Positions 6,815-15,130 of a stretch of DNA of 35,778 bases are shown here, one piece after another. Source of the DNA: an uncultured Pseudomonadota bacterium (lineage in GTDB: Bacteria; SAR324; NAC60-12); the NCBI GenBank assembly GCA_913056375.1, contig CAJXNF010000002.1, positions 1 through 35,778 on the forward strand, written 5' to 3'. Position numbers and translations under genes: made by a program. Positions within the stretch are counted from its first letter, which is position 1, and each line of letters starts with the position of its first letter. Under the pieces are notes generated by a model. That model saw only the letters and a list, made by a program, of their open reading frames with translations. It was not told the origin of the DNA and made no database searches.

Positions 6815-8893
6815 ATGTCCAAAGCCCGTCGATTTCGCCGGAATATCGGCATCATCGCACACATTGACGCGGGCAAGACAACCACCACAGAGCGAATCCT
6901 CTTCTACACTGGTCGGATTCACAAGATTGGCGAAGTCAACGATGGCTCTGCCACGATGGACTGGATGGAGCAGGAGCAGGAAAGAGGAATCACAATCACC
7001 TCTGCCGCGACAAGTTGTGGTTGGAAGTATGAGGATGAGGAGTACGATTACAATATTATCGATACTCCAGGGCATGTCGACTTTACGGTAGAAGTCGAAC
7101 GCTCACTGCGAGTACTTGATGGAGCGATCGCTCTCTATTGCGGGGTAGCTGGAGTTCAGCCACAGTCTGAAACGGTCTGGTGGCAAGCAAGCAAGTACAA
7201 AATTCCTCGGTTGGCCTTCGTGAATAAATTGGACCGAATTGGTTCAGACTATTTCCGGGTGGTCGAGGACATACAAAAGAAGCTCAAGGCTAATTCGGTA
7301 GCTTTACAATATCCCATTGGCAGTGAAGACCAGTTTCGTGGAGTTGTAGATCTGCTGGATCGGAAGGTTCTCTACTTTGATGAGGAGAGCCTCGGTGCAA
7401 AAGTTGACGTGGCAGAAGTTCCAGAAGAACTGGAAGAAGCTGTCGAGCAAAAGCGACAAGAACTGGTCGAAAAAGTTTCGGAACTAGATGATGAGTTGCT
7501 GGAAGCTTTCCTGGAAGAGCAGGAAATCAGTACTCAGCGTCTGCGTCAGGTGATTCGAAAGGCAACAATCGAAGGTCGATTGCTGCCTGTCTTGTGTGGA
7601 AGTTCATTTAAGAACAAGGGGGTGCAGCCCCTGCTGGACGCCGTAGCTGCCTACCTTCCCTCCCCTGATGATGTGCCGGCAATTGTTGGGAAACAACCGG
7701 ATAGCGAACGAGAAGAAACCCGAACCACGAGCGACTCCTCCTTCTGTGGCCTAATCTTCAAAATCGCCAGTGACCCATTTGCTGGTCAGATGACCTTCGT
7801 CAGAGTCTATTCGGGCGTTCTAGCTTCTGGAGACATTGTCTTCAACCCTCGGACTCGAAAAACGGAGCGCATCGGCACCCTGGTCAAGCTTCATTCTAAC
7901 AAGCGAGCAGAGATTGATCGTTTGGAGGCTGGGGACATTGCCGCAGTCATCGGTCTGTCTGTGGGAGTCACCGGAGACACCATCTGCGAGAAGCGTCACC
8001 CGATCTTGCTGGAAGGCACAGAGTTTCCGCAGCCAGTGATCGACATTGCGGTCGAGCCGAAAACGAAAGCAGACCAACCGAAGCTTGAAAACGCAATTTC
8101 CAGTATTGAGCGTGAAGATCCTTCTTTCCACAAGAAGATAGACCCGGATACAGGACAGATCATCATCTCTGGAATGGGAGAGTTGCATCTGGAGATTGTG
8201 CTGGATCGGCTTTCTCGAGAATTCAAGGTTGGTTGCAATGCTGGTAAACCAAGAGTTTCCTACCGCGAAAGTGCAGCAGCAGCAGCGCAGTTGAGACAAG
8301 CATTCGAAGGTACTTTGGCAGGCAAAGAACAATTTGCTGCCTGTACACTGCAACTGGAGCGTCTGCCGGCAGGTCAGGGAATTGAGGTACTCAGTAAATT
8401 ACCGAAGAGTACTCCATCTGGCTTCGCCCCAGCAATTGAGATCGGTATTCGGGATGCGGCACAGAGTGGGATGTTGTTGGGTTATCCAATGGTGGATCTA
8501 CGATTCACAATATTGGAAGCAGAATGGCGAGAAGATGGAAGCTCAGAGTTGGCATTCCAACTTGCTGCAAGAAACGGGGTAAGGGAACTGGTCAAAGAGG
8601 CTGGCCCAACCCTGCTAGAGCCGATGATGAGTGTAGAGACAATCCTACCAGAGGCTTTCTTGGGAGAAGTGATTGCGGATCTCAACACTCGCAACGGACG
8701 GATTAAATCGGTAGAGGATCAAAACGAGATGAAGGTTGTTGAATCGGAAGTTTTCCTCTCCAAGATGTTCGGTTATTCGACTGATTTACGCTCTGCTACG
8801 CAAGGGCGTGCCTTGTACACCATGACGTTTTCTCACTACGAGGAAGTACCAAATGAGACCCTTCAGCAGGTTCTATCGTTTGGTAGTGCATAA
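6815..8893 (+). CDS. fusA: Elongation factor G of the EF-G2-like (possible recycling) type
   Basis: 692-residue translational GTPase. G1 is AHIDAGKTT (15-23), switch I has RGITI (57-61), G3 DTPGH (83-87) and G4 NKLD (137-140), so GTP binding looks intact. Domains II-III carry REDPSFHKKIDPDTGQ and SGMGELHLEI. Domain IV is divergent. The loop HxKQSGGRGQYG of canonical EF-G is replaced by LAGKEQFAA, and the tip GSYHDVDSSE reads AEWREDGSSE, so R572 stands where translocating EF-G has His583. The whole protein resembles mitochondrial EFG2 and spirochaete/deltaproteobacterial spdEFG2, which act in ribosome recycling in the cases studied. Its place in the str operon would normally mark the translocase. 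Family certain; type inferred. Confidence 0.9.
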   Translation: MSKARRFRRNIGIIAHIDAGKTTTTERILFYTGRIHKIGEVNDGSATMDWMEQEQERGITITSAATSCGWKYEDEEYDYNIIDTPGHVDFTVEVERSLRVLDGAIALYCGVAGVQPQSETVWWQASKYKIPRLAFVNKLDRIGSDYFRVVEDIQKKLKANSVALQYPIGSEDQFRGVVDLLDRKVLYFDEESLGAKVDVAEVPEELEEAVEQKRQELVEKVSELDDELLEAFLEEQEISTQRLRQVIRKATIEGRLLPVLCGSSFKNKGVQPLLDAVAAYLPSPDDVPAIVGKQPDSEREETRTTSDSSFCGLIFKIASDPFAGQMTFVRVYSGVLASGDIVFNPRTRKTERIGTLVKLHSNKRAEIDRLEAGDIAAVIGLSVGVTGDTICEKRHPILLEGTEFPQPVIDIAVEPKTKADQPKLENAISSIEREDPSFHKKIDPDTGQIIISGMGELHLEIVLDRLSREFKVGCNAGKPRVSYRESAAAAAQLRQAFEGTLAGKEQFAACTLQLERLPAGQGIEVLSKLPKSTPSGFAPAIEIGIRDAAQSGMLLGYPMVDLRFTILEAEWREDGSSELAFQLAARNGVRELVKEAGPTLLEPMMSVETILPEAFLGEVIADLNTRNGRIKSVEDQNEMKVVESEVFLSKMFGYSTDLRSATQGRALYTMTFSHYEEVPNETLQQVLSFGSA

Positions 8894-8940
8894 TGGGGCT
8901 TGTGTAAACGACAATCCACAAACGAATAAAGGAGTCATCA

Positions 8941-10140
8941 ATGGCGCGAGAGAAATTTGAACGAACCAAACCCCACTGTAATATTGGGACAATTGGTCAC
9001 GTGGATCATGGCAAGACTACATTGACAGCGGCGATCACCAAAGTGTTGGCCATGAAGGGCTTTGCTGAAAAGCGTGAATACGGTGAAATCGACGCAGCCC
9101 CAGAAGAACGAGAACGTGGAATCACGATTGCGACAGCACACATCGAATACGAAACAGAAAACCGTCACTACGCCCACGTGGACTGCCCAGGCCATGCTGA
9201 TTATGTTAAGAATATGATCACAGGTGCGGCCCAGATGGACGGGGCAATTCTAGTTGTCTCCGCAGCTGATGGCCCAATGCCTCAGACACGAGAGCACATT
9301 TTGTTGGCACGTCAGGTCAACGTCCCGTACCTCGTTGTCTTTATGAATAAGGTAGATCAAGTAGACGATGCTGAGCTACTGGAATTGGTTGAAATGGAAG
9401 TTCGTGAATTGCTCAGCAGCTACGATTTCCCGGGAGATGACATTCCTCTGATCATGGGATCAGCGTTGAGCGCAATGGAATGTTCTTCAGAAGACCCAAA
9501 CCACGATGACTACAAGCCGATCGCAGAACTGATGTCCAGTGTGGACGACTACATTCCGAACCCAGAGCGAGACTTGGACAAGCCATTCCTGATGTCTGTT
9601 GAAGATGTCTTCTCAATCTCCGGACGTGGAACGGTAGCTACTGGTCGAATCGAGCGTGGTCTGGTCAAGGTCGGTGAAGAGATTGAAATTTGCGGAATCC
9701 GTGAGACCCAGAAGACGACAGTTACTGGGATTGAAATGTTCCGCAAATTACTCGACGAAGGGCGAGCAGGCGACAACGTAGGTTTGCTGCTACGAGGTCT
9801 CAAGCGAGAGCAAGTGGAGCGTGGCCAAGTAATTTGCAAGCCTGGTTCAATCACACCACATACCAACTTCAAAGCACAGGTCTACGTACTCACCAAGGAC
9901 GAAGGTGGACGCCACACGCCATTCTTCACCAACTACCGACCCCAGTTCTACTTCCGAACCACGGACGTGACAGGTGTGGTTCAGTTGCCAGCAGATGTTG
10001 AAATGGTGATGCCTGGCGATAACGTAGCGATTGAAGTTGAGTTGATTACCCCGATTGCCCTGGAAAAAGAAGTGCGCTTCGCGATTCGTGAGGGTGGACG
10101 CACCATCGGTTCCGGCGTTGTCACCGAAGTTACCAAGTAA
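8941..10140 (+). CDS. tuf: Elongation factor Tu
   Basis: EF-Tu delivers aminoacyl-tRNA to the A site. It has 399 residues. G1 is GHVDHGKTT, switch I has RERGITI, G3 is DCPGHADYVKNMITGAAQMDG and G4 is NKVD. Domain II contains SISGRGTVATGRIERG and domain III contains FFTNYRPQFYFRTTDVTG. The start ATG follows AAAGGAGT, the clearest Shine-Dalgarno in the cluster. A 47-base gap before it and a hairpin after it (10150-10172) suggest separate tuning of this abundant protein. No second tuf copy lies in the window. Confidence 0.98.
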   Translation: MAREKFERTKPHCNIGTIGHVDHGKTTLTAAITKVLAMKGFAEKREYGEIDAAPEERERGITIATAHIEYETENRHYAHVDCPGHADYVKNMITGAAQMDGAILVVSAADGPMPQTREHILLARQVNVPYLVVFMNKVDQVDDAELLELVEMEVRELLSSYDFPGDDIPLIMGSALSAMECSSEDPNHDDYKPIAELMSSVDDYIPNPERDLDKPFLMSVEDVFSISGRGTVATGRIERGLVKVGEEIEICGIRETQKTTVTGIEMFRKLLDEGRAGDNVGLLLRGLKREQVERGQVICKPGSITPHTNFKAQVYVLTKDEGGRHTPFFTNYRPQFYFRTTDVTGVVQLPADVEMVMPGDNVAIEVELITPIALEKEVRFAIREGGRTIGSGVVTEVTK

Positions 10141-10149
10141 TTATACCGC

Positions 10150-10172
10150 AGGAGAGGGACAACCCCTCTCCT
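10150..10172 (+). promoter_or_regulatory. GC-rich hairpin between tuf and rpsJ
   Basis: AGGAGAGGG (10150-10158), loop ACAAC, CCCTCTCCT (10164-10172): a perfect 9-bp stem ten bases after the tuf stop. No T-run follows, so it is more likely an mRNA stabiliser, a processing site or a partial attenuator separating tuf from the S10 block than a full terminator. Confidence 0.55.
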
Positions 10173-10187
10173 ACTGCAGGCTGGAGC

Positions 10188-10496
10188 ATGAACGAAAAAA
10201 TCAAAGTCCGCTTCAAAGCGTACGACGACAAGTTATTGGATCAAACAGTTGAAGAAATTGTTCGCACGGTCAAGCGCACAGGTGCTCAGATTGTAGGACC
10301 AATTCCTCTTCCGACCAAGATTCACAAGTACACGGTCTTGCGCTCTCCGCATGTGGACAAGAAGTCACGTGAACAGTTTGAAATGCGCGTGCACAAGCGG
10401 TTGCTCTACATTATGGAAACGACACCACAAACCATGGACGCGCTGATGCGCCTGGATATTTCTGCTGGAGTCGACATTGGCATCAAGCAGGTTTGA
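10188..10496 (+). CDS. rpsJ: 30S ribosomal protein S10
   Basis: S10 (NusE) is a 30S head protein that also joins antitermination complexes with NusB and NusG. It has 102 residues. KVRFKAYDDKLLDQ, GPIPLPTKIHKYTVLRSPHVDKKSREQFE and the C-terminal LDISAGVDIGIKQV fit the family. GGAG lies just before the ATG. The next gene is rplD, not the expected rplC: the stop at 10494-10496 is followed two bases later by the L4 start. Confidence 0.98.
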   Translation: MNEKIKVRFKAYDDKLLDQTVEEIVRTVKRTGAQIVGPIPLPTKIHKYTVLRSPHVDKKSREQFEMRVHKRLLYIMETTPQTMDALMRLDISAGVDIGIKQV

Positions 10497-10498
10497 GC

Positions 10499-11116
10499 AT
10501 GCAATTAGACACTTACAATCTGGACGGTGAGAAGGTAGGCAGCGTCGAGATCCAAGATAAGCTGATTCAAGAAGAATACTCCTCGCGCATCTTGCAGGAA
10601 GCAATTGTCGCATATCGCAACGAATTGCGTCAGGGGACACATTCCACACTGCAGCGCTCTGAAATTTCAGGTAGCACTCGCAAGTTGTGGAGACAAAAAG
10701 GAACGGGTAGGGCCCGAGTCGGGAGCGTAAAGAACCCGATTTGGCGACACGGTCCCGTGGTTTTTGGTCCACAGCCTCGTGACTATGGGGTGAAGATCAA
10801 TCAGAAGGCACGCCGCAAGGCTGTCCGAGTTGCGCTATCAGAAAGAGCACGACAGGAGCAGCTTTCTGTGTTGGAGCAACTGGAACTACCCACGCACAAG
10901 ACCAAGGCATTCAATGGTATCCTCCGCAAATTCACAGAGGGGAAGTGCTTGGTAGTCGTCAAAGACATTGATAACAACTTGGAGCGAGCATCAAGAAATC
11001 TTCCCAATGTGAAGGTACTTAAGGCAGCAAGCGTCAATGCCTACGAGATCGTCAACCATGATCGTCTGCTCTTGGCCAAGGATGCGATTCCAGTCCTCGA
11101 AGAAAGGCTAGGCTGA
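10499..11116 (+). CDS. rplD: 50S ribosomal protein L4
   Basis: L4 lines the peptide exit tunnel and in E. coli represses its own operon. It has 205 residues from ATG 10499. EISGSTRKLWRQKGTGRARVG is the extended tunnel loop, and HGPVVFGPQPRDYG follows it. TTG at 10493 would add two residues and overlap rpsJ, and is not needed. The stop TGATG overlaps the rplW start by one base. rplC, which usually sits between rpsJ and rplD, is absent. Confidence 0.97.
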   Translation: MQLDTYNLDGEKVGSVEIQDKLIQEEYSSRILQEAIVAYRNELRQGTHSTLQRSEISGSTRKLWRQKGTGRARVGSVKNPIWRHGPVVFGPQPRDYGVKINQKARRKAVRVALSERARQEQLSVLEQLELPTHKTKAFNGILRKFTEGKCLVVVKDIDNNLERASRNLPNVKVLKAASVNAYEIVNHDRLLLAKDAIPVLEERLG

Positions 11117-11403
11117 TGGAATTATTCAATATCCTGCAACGTCCTGTGATGACTGAGAAATCAACCATCAGTCAGGAAATGCAGAACAAGTACACGCTGC
11201 AAGTATCTTCGAAGGCAACCAAACGACAGATCAAGAAAGCTGTCGAACTGGCCTTCAAAGTCAAGGTTGTCAAGGTCAATACCTTGAACACCAAGTCCAA
11301 GCAAAAGCGCATGGGACGTTTCGTTGGCAAGAGTACTCCTTGGAAGAAAGCCATCGTGACCTTGGCCGAAGGCAACAACATCGAATTCATTGCCAATTAC
11401 TAA
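11116..11403 (+). CDS. rplW: 50S ribosomal protein L23
   Basis: L23 sits at the tunnel exit and docks SRP and trigger factor. It has 95 residues. RPVMTEKSTISQEMQNKYTL and the KRQIKKAVELAFKVKVVKVN helix-strand are typical. The trigger-factor-binding Glu is not identified with certainty. It is translationally coupled to rplD by a one-base stop/start overlap. Confidence 0.96.
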   Translation: MELFNILQRPVMTEKSTISQEMQNKYTLQVSSKATKRQIKKAVELAFKVKVVKVNTLNTKSKQKRMGRFVGKSTPWKKAIVTLAEGNNIEFIANY

Positions 11404-11428
11404 TTCGTTTCCGGCACTCAGGTAGATC

Positions 11429-12250
11429 ATGAGCATCCAGCGATTCAAAGCGACGTCTCCAGGTCGCAGAGACATGAGTGGCTTCCGTTTCGAGGAAGTT
11501 ACCAAAGACAAACCGGAGAAAGGCCTCACCGAGAAGCTTTCTAAAAAAGGTGGGCGCAACTCCAATGGCCGAATCACCGTGCGTCATCGAGGTGGTGGTC
11601 ACAAGCGACGCTATCGGATTGTTGATTTCAAGCGCAACAAGACAGGTATACCTGCCAAAGTAGTCGCGGTCGAATACGATCCGAACCGAAGCGCTCGCAT
11701 CGCTCTTCTGCAATATGTTGATGGAGAGAAGCGCTACATCATCTACCCAGACGGACTGAAAGTTGGAGATGAAGTAATCAGCAGTTCAACAGCTGACATC
11801 CGTACAGGCAATACGCTGCCTATCGGTCGAATTCCAGTTGGAGCAAGTCTCCATTGTGTGGAATTGAAGCAAGGCAAAGGGGCACAGTTGGCCCGAAGCG
11901 CTGGAGCATCAGTTCAACTGATGGCTAAAGACGAGGACTACGCACAGCTCAAGTTGAAGTCGGGTGAAATTCGCAAAGTGCGCGTCGAATGCTTAGCTAC
12001 TATCGGTACAGTCGGTAACAGCGAACACATGAATATGGACGTGGGCAAGGCAGGTCGTAAGCGCTGGAAAGGCTTCCGTCCAACTGTTCGAGGTGTTGTG
12101 ATGAACCCTGTGGATCACCCACACGGTGGAGGGGAAGGTCGAACATCCGGTGGACGTCATCCGGTCACTCCTTGGGGCGTGCCAACCAAGGGCTACAAAA
12201 CACGCAACAACAAGTCCACTGACAAGTACATCGTACGGAGGAGAAAGTAA
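11429..12250 (+). CDS. rplB: 50S ribosomal protein L2
   Basis: L2 is a core protein needed for subunit association and peptidyl transfer. It has 273 residues, the usual length. NGRITVRHRGGGHKRRYR marks the N-terminal domain. NPVDHPHGGGEGRTSGGRHP contains the conserved His-rich loop near the peptidyl transferase centre. CAGGTAG precedes the ATG. The stop shares one base with the rpsS start (TAATG). Confidence 0.98.
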   Translation: MSIQRFKATSPGRRDMSGFRFEEVTKDKPEKGLTEKLSKKGGRNSNGRITVRHRGGGHKRRYRIVDFKRNKTGIPAKVVAVEYDPNRSARIALLQYVDGEKRYIIYPDGLKVGDEVISSSTADIRTGNTLPIGRIPVGASLHCVELKQGKGAQLARSAGASVQLMAKDEDYAQLKLKSGEIRKVRVECLATIGTVGNSEHMNMDVGKAGRKRWKGFRPTVRGVVMNPVDHPHGGGEGRTSGGRHPVTPWGVPTKGYKTRNNKSTDKYIVRRRK

Positions 12251-12531
12251 TGCCACGATCTTTGAAGAAAGGTCCTTTCGTCGATGATCACCTGGAAAAA
12301 AAGGTGTTAGCGGCCAAAGAGAAAAATGATCGCAAGCTGATCAAGACTTGGTCACGCCGCTCAGTGATCTTGCCAGAATTCGTCGGCACCAACATCGCCG
12401 TCCATAATGGCAACAAATTCATTCCGGTGTTCATTACCGAAGATATGGTTGGCTACAAGCTGGGTGAATTTGCACCCACTCGGACCTACCGCGGACACAT
12501 TGCCAAAACTGACAAGCGCGGGAAGAAATGA
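12250..12531 (+). CDS. rpsS: 30S ribosomal protein S19
   Basis: S19 contacts the A-site tRNA region of the 30S head. It has 93 residues beginning MPRSLKKGPFVDDHL. RRSVILPEFVGTNIAVHNG and MVGYKLGEFAPTRTYRGH are diagnostic. It overlaps rplB by one base and rplV by four (ATGA), implying coupled translation. Confidence 0.97.
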   Translation: MPRSLKKGPFVDDHLEKKVLAAKEKNDRKLIKTWSRRSVILPEFVGTNIAVHNGNKFIPVFITEDMVGYKLGEFAPTRTYRGHIAKTDKRGKK

Positions 12532-12869
12532 TGCAAGCGAGAGCTACCGCTAAAGGAATCCGAATCGCACCCCGGAAAGTCCGGTTGGTGCTGGACAATG
12601 TTCGAAACAAGGATGTGAGCACGGCCCTGGCAATCCTGCAGAATACACCGCGTAATTCATCCCCTGTGATCTACAAGTTGATCCAGTCTGCTGTTGCCAA
12701 CGCGATGAACCGAGATTCATCAGCTGATGTTGATGAAATGGTGATCAAGGAGGCCTACGCTAACGAAGCCAATACGCTCAAGCGTTTCCGCCCTCGAGCA
12801 ATGGGTCGGGCTTCTCGAATCCACAAGCGGAGCAGCCACATCACCATCGTCGTTGAATCGGCCAACTGA
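12528..12869 (+). CDS. rplV: 50S ribosomal protein L22
   Basis: L22 forms part of the exit tunnel and carries the beta-hairpin linked to macrolide resistance. It has 113 residues. RIAPRKVRLVLDNVRNKDVS opens the globular domain and KRFRPRAMGRASRIHKRSSH is the hairpin loop, without visible deletion. Start is ATG 12528 or the next codon 12531; both overlap the rpsS stop. Confidence 0.96.
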   Translation: MMQARATAKGIRIAPRKVRLVLDNVRNKDVSTALAILQNTPRNSSPVIYKLIQSAVANAMNRDSSADVDEMVIKEAYANEANTLKRFRPRAMGRASRIHKRSSHITIVVESAN

Positions 12870-12879
12870 GAGAAAAGTT

Positions 12880-13542
12880 ATGGGACAAAAGGTTAACCCG
12901 ATTGGCTTTCGTCTGTGTGTCAATAAGAATTGGAATTCGAGGTGGTACGCAGAGAAAAGTTATGCAGAGACTCTCAAAGAGGATCTCGACATCCAGCACT
13001 TCGTTAAAAATCGTTTGAAAAAGGCTTCGATTTCGAAGATCGAAGTGGAACGAGCTTCGAAGAAAACCAAGATTAACATCTTCACAGCCAAGCCAGGGAT
13101 CATTATTGGTCGCAAGGGAGACGAGGTAGAGAGAATTCGCAAAAGCCTCCTCAATAAATTTAAAAAAGACATTGCGATCAACATTAGAGAGATCAAGCGA
13201 CCGGAAATTGATGCCCAGTTAATTGCTGAAAACATTGCCTCACAGTTGGAGCGTCGAGTTGCTTTCCGTCGAGCAATGAAGCGGACTCTAGCAACAGCGA
13301 TGCGTATGAATATTGAGGGCTGTAAGATCATGATTGCGGGTCGGCTCAATGGAGCAGAAATGGCCCGAACCGAATGGGCCCGTGAAGGTCGAGTACGATT
13401 GCACACCCTGCGAGCCAACATCGACTATGGTTTTGCAGAGGCTCTGACAACATACGGTATCACCGGAGTGAAAGTCTGGGTCTATCGAGGGGAGAGTTTT
13501 GGTCGCAACAATTTACGCAGATCAAGAAGACGAGAGAGGTAA
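12880..13542 (+). CDS. rpsC: 30S ribosomal protein S3
   Basis: S3 lines the mRNA entry channel and has helicase-related basic residues. It has 220 residues from ATG 12880, chosen because the family starts MGQKVNPIGFR; an upstream in-frame start would add nine residues. The KH-domain GxxG is in PGIIIGRKGDEVERIR. RRAMKRTLATAMRMNIEGCK and GRLNGAEMARTEWAREGRVRL-type motifs follow. It sits ten bases after rplV. Confidence 0.97.
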   Translation: MGQKVNPIGFRLCVNKNWNSRWYAEKSYAETLKEDLDIQHFVKNRLKKASISKIEVERASKKTKINIFTAKPGIIIGRKGDEVERIRKSLLNKFKKDIAINIREIKRPEIDAQLIAENIASQLERRVAFRRAMKRTLATAMRMNIEGCKIMIAGRLNGAEMARTEWAREGRVRLHTLRANIDYGFAEALTTYGITGVKVWVYRGESFGRNNLRRSRRRER

Positions 13543-13545
13543 GCC

Positions 13546-13962
13546 ATGATGATGCCGAAGCGGACCAAGCATCGTAAACAGATGCGCGGCCGAATGACTG
13601 GAGAATCGTACAATGCTAGTGCCGTCAGCTTTGGAGCGATCGGGCTCCAGGCAACTGGAAGAGGGTATGTCAGCGCTCGCCAGATTGAGGCAGCTCGCCG
13701 GGTAATCAACCGAACCCTCAAACGTGGTGGTAAAACCTGGATTCGTATTTTCCCAGATAAGCCGATCACCAAGCGCCCTGCTGAAACTCGGATGGGTAAA
13801 GGAAAAGGCTCTGTCGATTCGTGGGTTGCTCCGATTCTACCGGGGCGAGTACTTTACGAGATTGATGGGGTAGACGAAGACGTGGCAACAAAAGCACTGA
13901 CTCTGGCAGGCTACAAGCTGCCGGTGAAGACCAAAATCATCAAACGCAGCTTGATCATATGA
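13546..13962 (+). CDS. rplP: 50S ribosomal protein L16
   Basis: L16 sits near the A-site tRNA and central protuberance. It has 138 residues. PKRTKHRKQMRGRM and the conserved RMGKGKGSVDSWVAPILPGR loop are diagnostic. Three consecutive ATG codons (13546, 13549, 13552) leave the precise initiator open. The stop overlaps the rpmC start by four bases (ATGA). Confidence 0.97.
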   Translation: MMMPKRTKHRKQMRGRMTGESYNASAVSFGAIGLQATGRGYVSARQIEAARRVINRTLKRGGKTWIRIFPDKPITKRPAETRMGKGKGSVDSWVAPILPGRVLYEIDGVDEDVATKALTLAGYKLPVKTKIIKRSLII

Positions 13963-14147
13963 AGAACGAAGACTTCCGCGCCCTCGGGGATCAGGAAATC
14001 CATAGCAAGATTGCTGAGTTACAAGAATCACAACTCCGTAATCGTTTCAACAAGGTACTGGGCAATTTGGAAGATACCTCGGTGATTAAGAAAAACCGAC
14101 GTGATATCGCCCGCCTGAAGACCCTCCTTTCTGAGCGCAAGGCATGA
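13959..14147 (+). CDS. rpmC: 50S ribosomal protein L29
   Basis: A 62-residue two-helix protein near the tunnel exit. The family pattern of an N-terminal helix, an LRNRFNKVLGNLEDTSVIKK segment and R-R-D-I-A-R-L-K-T near the end is present. It overlaps both neighbours by four bases. Position between L16 and S17 supports the call. Confidence 0.95.
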   Translation: MKNEDFRALGDQEIHSKIAELQESQLRNRFNKVLGNLEDTSVIKKNRRDIARLKTLLSERKA

Positions 14148-14404
14148 CAGAGAACAAGAAGATTCGTAGCGGTGTAGTTGTTAGTGATAAGATGGATAAG
14201 TCAATCGTGGTCAAGATTGAGACCGTCGTTAAACATCCACTCTATAAGCGCACGATCCGCCGATCCAAAAAATTTAAAGCGCATGACGAACAAAATCGGG
14301 CACGAACCGGAGACTACGTCTCAATCATTGAGTGTCGCCCGATCAGTAAGACAAAGACCTGGCGCTTGCTTTCTATTAAAGACAACACAACGGGGGCCGC
14401 ATGA
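14144..14404 (+). CDS. rpsQ: 30S ribosomal protein S17
   Basis: An OB-fold primary 16S rRNA binder, 86 residues. GVVVSDKMDKSIVVKIET is the first strand pair. HPLYKRTIRRSKKFKAHDE and DYVSIIECRPISKTKTWRL complete the family signature. It overlaps rpmC and rplN by four bases each, so the three genes are probably translated in a coupled way. Confidence 0.97.
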   Translation: MTENKKIRSGVVVSDKMDKSIVVKIETVVKHPLYKRTIRRSKKFKAHDEQNRARTGDYVSIIECRPISKTKTWRLLSIKDNTTGAA

Positions 14405-14769
14405 TTCAGATGCAAAGCATTCTGGAAGTCGCTGACAATTCCGGAGCTAAACGCCTGATGTGTATTAAAGTTTTGGGAGGGTCCAAGCGACGCTACGCAG
14501 GCCTAGGTGATATCATTGTTGCCTCGGTGAAAGACTCGATACCAAACTCAAAAGTGAAATCTGGTGACGTGGTCAAAGCAGTGATTGTCCGTACCACCAA
14601 GGAAGTGCGGCGAGCAGATGGATCATACATCAAATTTGATCGAAATGCGGCAGTGATCCTTGACAACAAACGTGAGCCAGTAGGAACTCGTATCTTTGGA
14701 CCAGTCGCTCGCGAACTACGTAGCGGCAAATTCATGAAGATTTTGTCACTGGCACCAGAAGTTCTCTAA
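14401..14769 (+). CDS. rplN: 50S ribosomal protein L14
   Basis: L14 forms inter-subunit bridges and is the binding site of the silencing factor RsfS. It has 122 residues, exactly the common length. It begins MIQMQSILEVADNSGAKRLMC. The motifs VVKAVIVRTTKEVRRADGSY and IFGPVARELR follow. Confidence 0.98.
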   Translation: MIQMQSILEVADNSGAKRLMCIKVLGGSKRRYAGLGDIIVASVKDSIPNSKVKSGDVVKAVIVRTTKEVRRADGSYIKFDRNAAVILDNKREPVGTRIFGPVARELRSGKFMKILSLAPEVL

Positions 14770-14793
14770 TATCACTCGACGTAGAGACGTTTT

Positions 14794-15117
14794 ATGCGTG
14801 AAAGAAAAGTATCCCGCCTGAAAGTGGGAGATGAAGTGATCGTCATTGCTGGTAAGAGCCGTGGCCTACAAGGTAAGATCAACTACGTGGATTGGAAGAA
14901 GAAGCGTGTGATCGTTGAAGGTGCCAACATGCAGACCAAGCATGCGAAAGCACAGCGTAATGGTGAACAAGGAAGCATTAAGGATGTGGAAGGCCCTATC
15001 CACGTTTCCAACGTAGCACTGCTGAACCCAGACCTTGAGAAGGGTGTGCGCTTTCGCAACACCTCTGAGAATGGGACAAAGCAACGCATCTGTGTGAAAA
15101 CCGGAAAAACTCTCTAA
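14794..15117 (+). CDS. rplX: 50S ribosomal protein L24
   Basis: L24 is an assembly-initiating KOW-domain protein of 107 residues. KVGDEVIVIAGKSRGLQGKI is the KOW motif and PIHVSNVALLNP matches the conserved PIHxSNV segment. A 24-base spacer separates it from rplN. Confidence 0.97.
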   Translation: MRERKVSRLKVGDEVIVIAGKSRGLQGKINYVDWKKKRVIVEGANMQTKHAKAQRNGEQGSIKDVEGPIHVSNVALLNPDLEKGVRFRNTSENGTKQRICVKTGKTL

Positions 15118-15130
15118 ATCAGGCTAAGCC

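Noticed and set aside
7820..8353. 177-codon minus-strand frame inside fusA
   Set aside because: It is a shadow of the EF-G coding frame.
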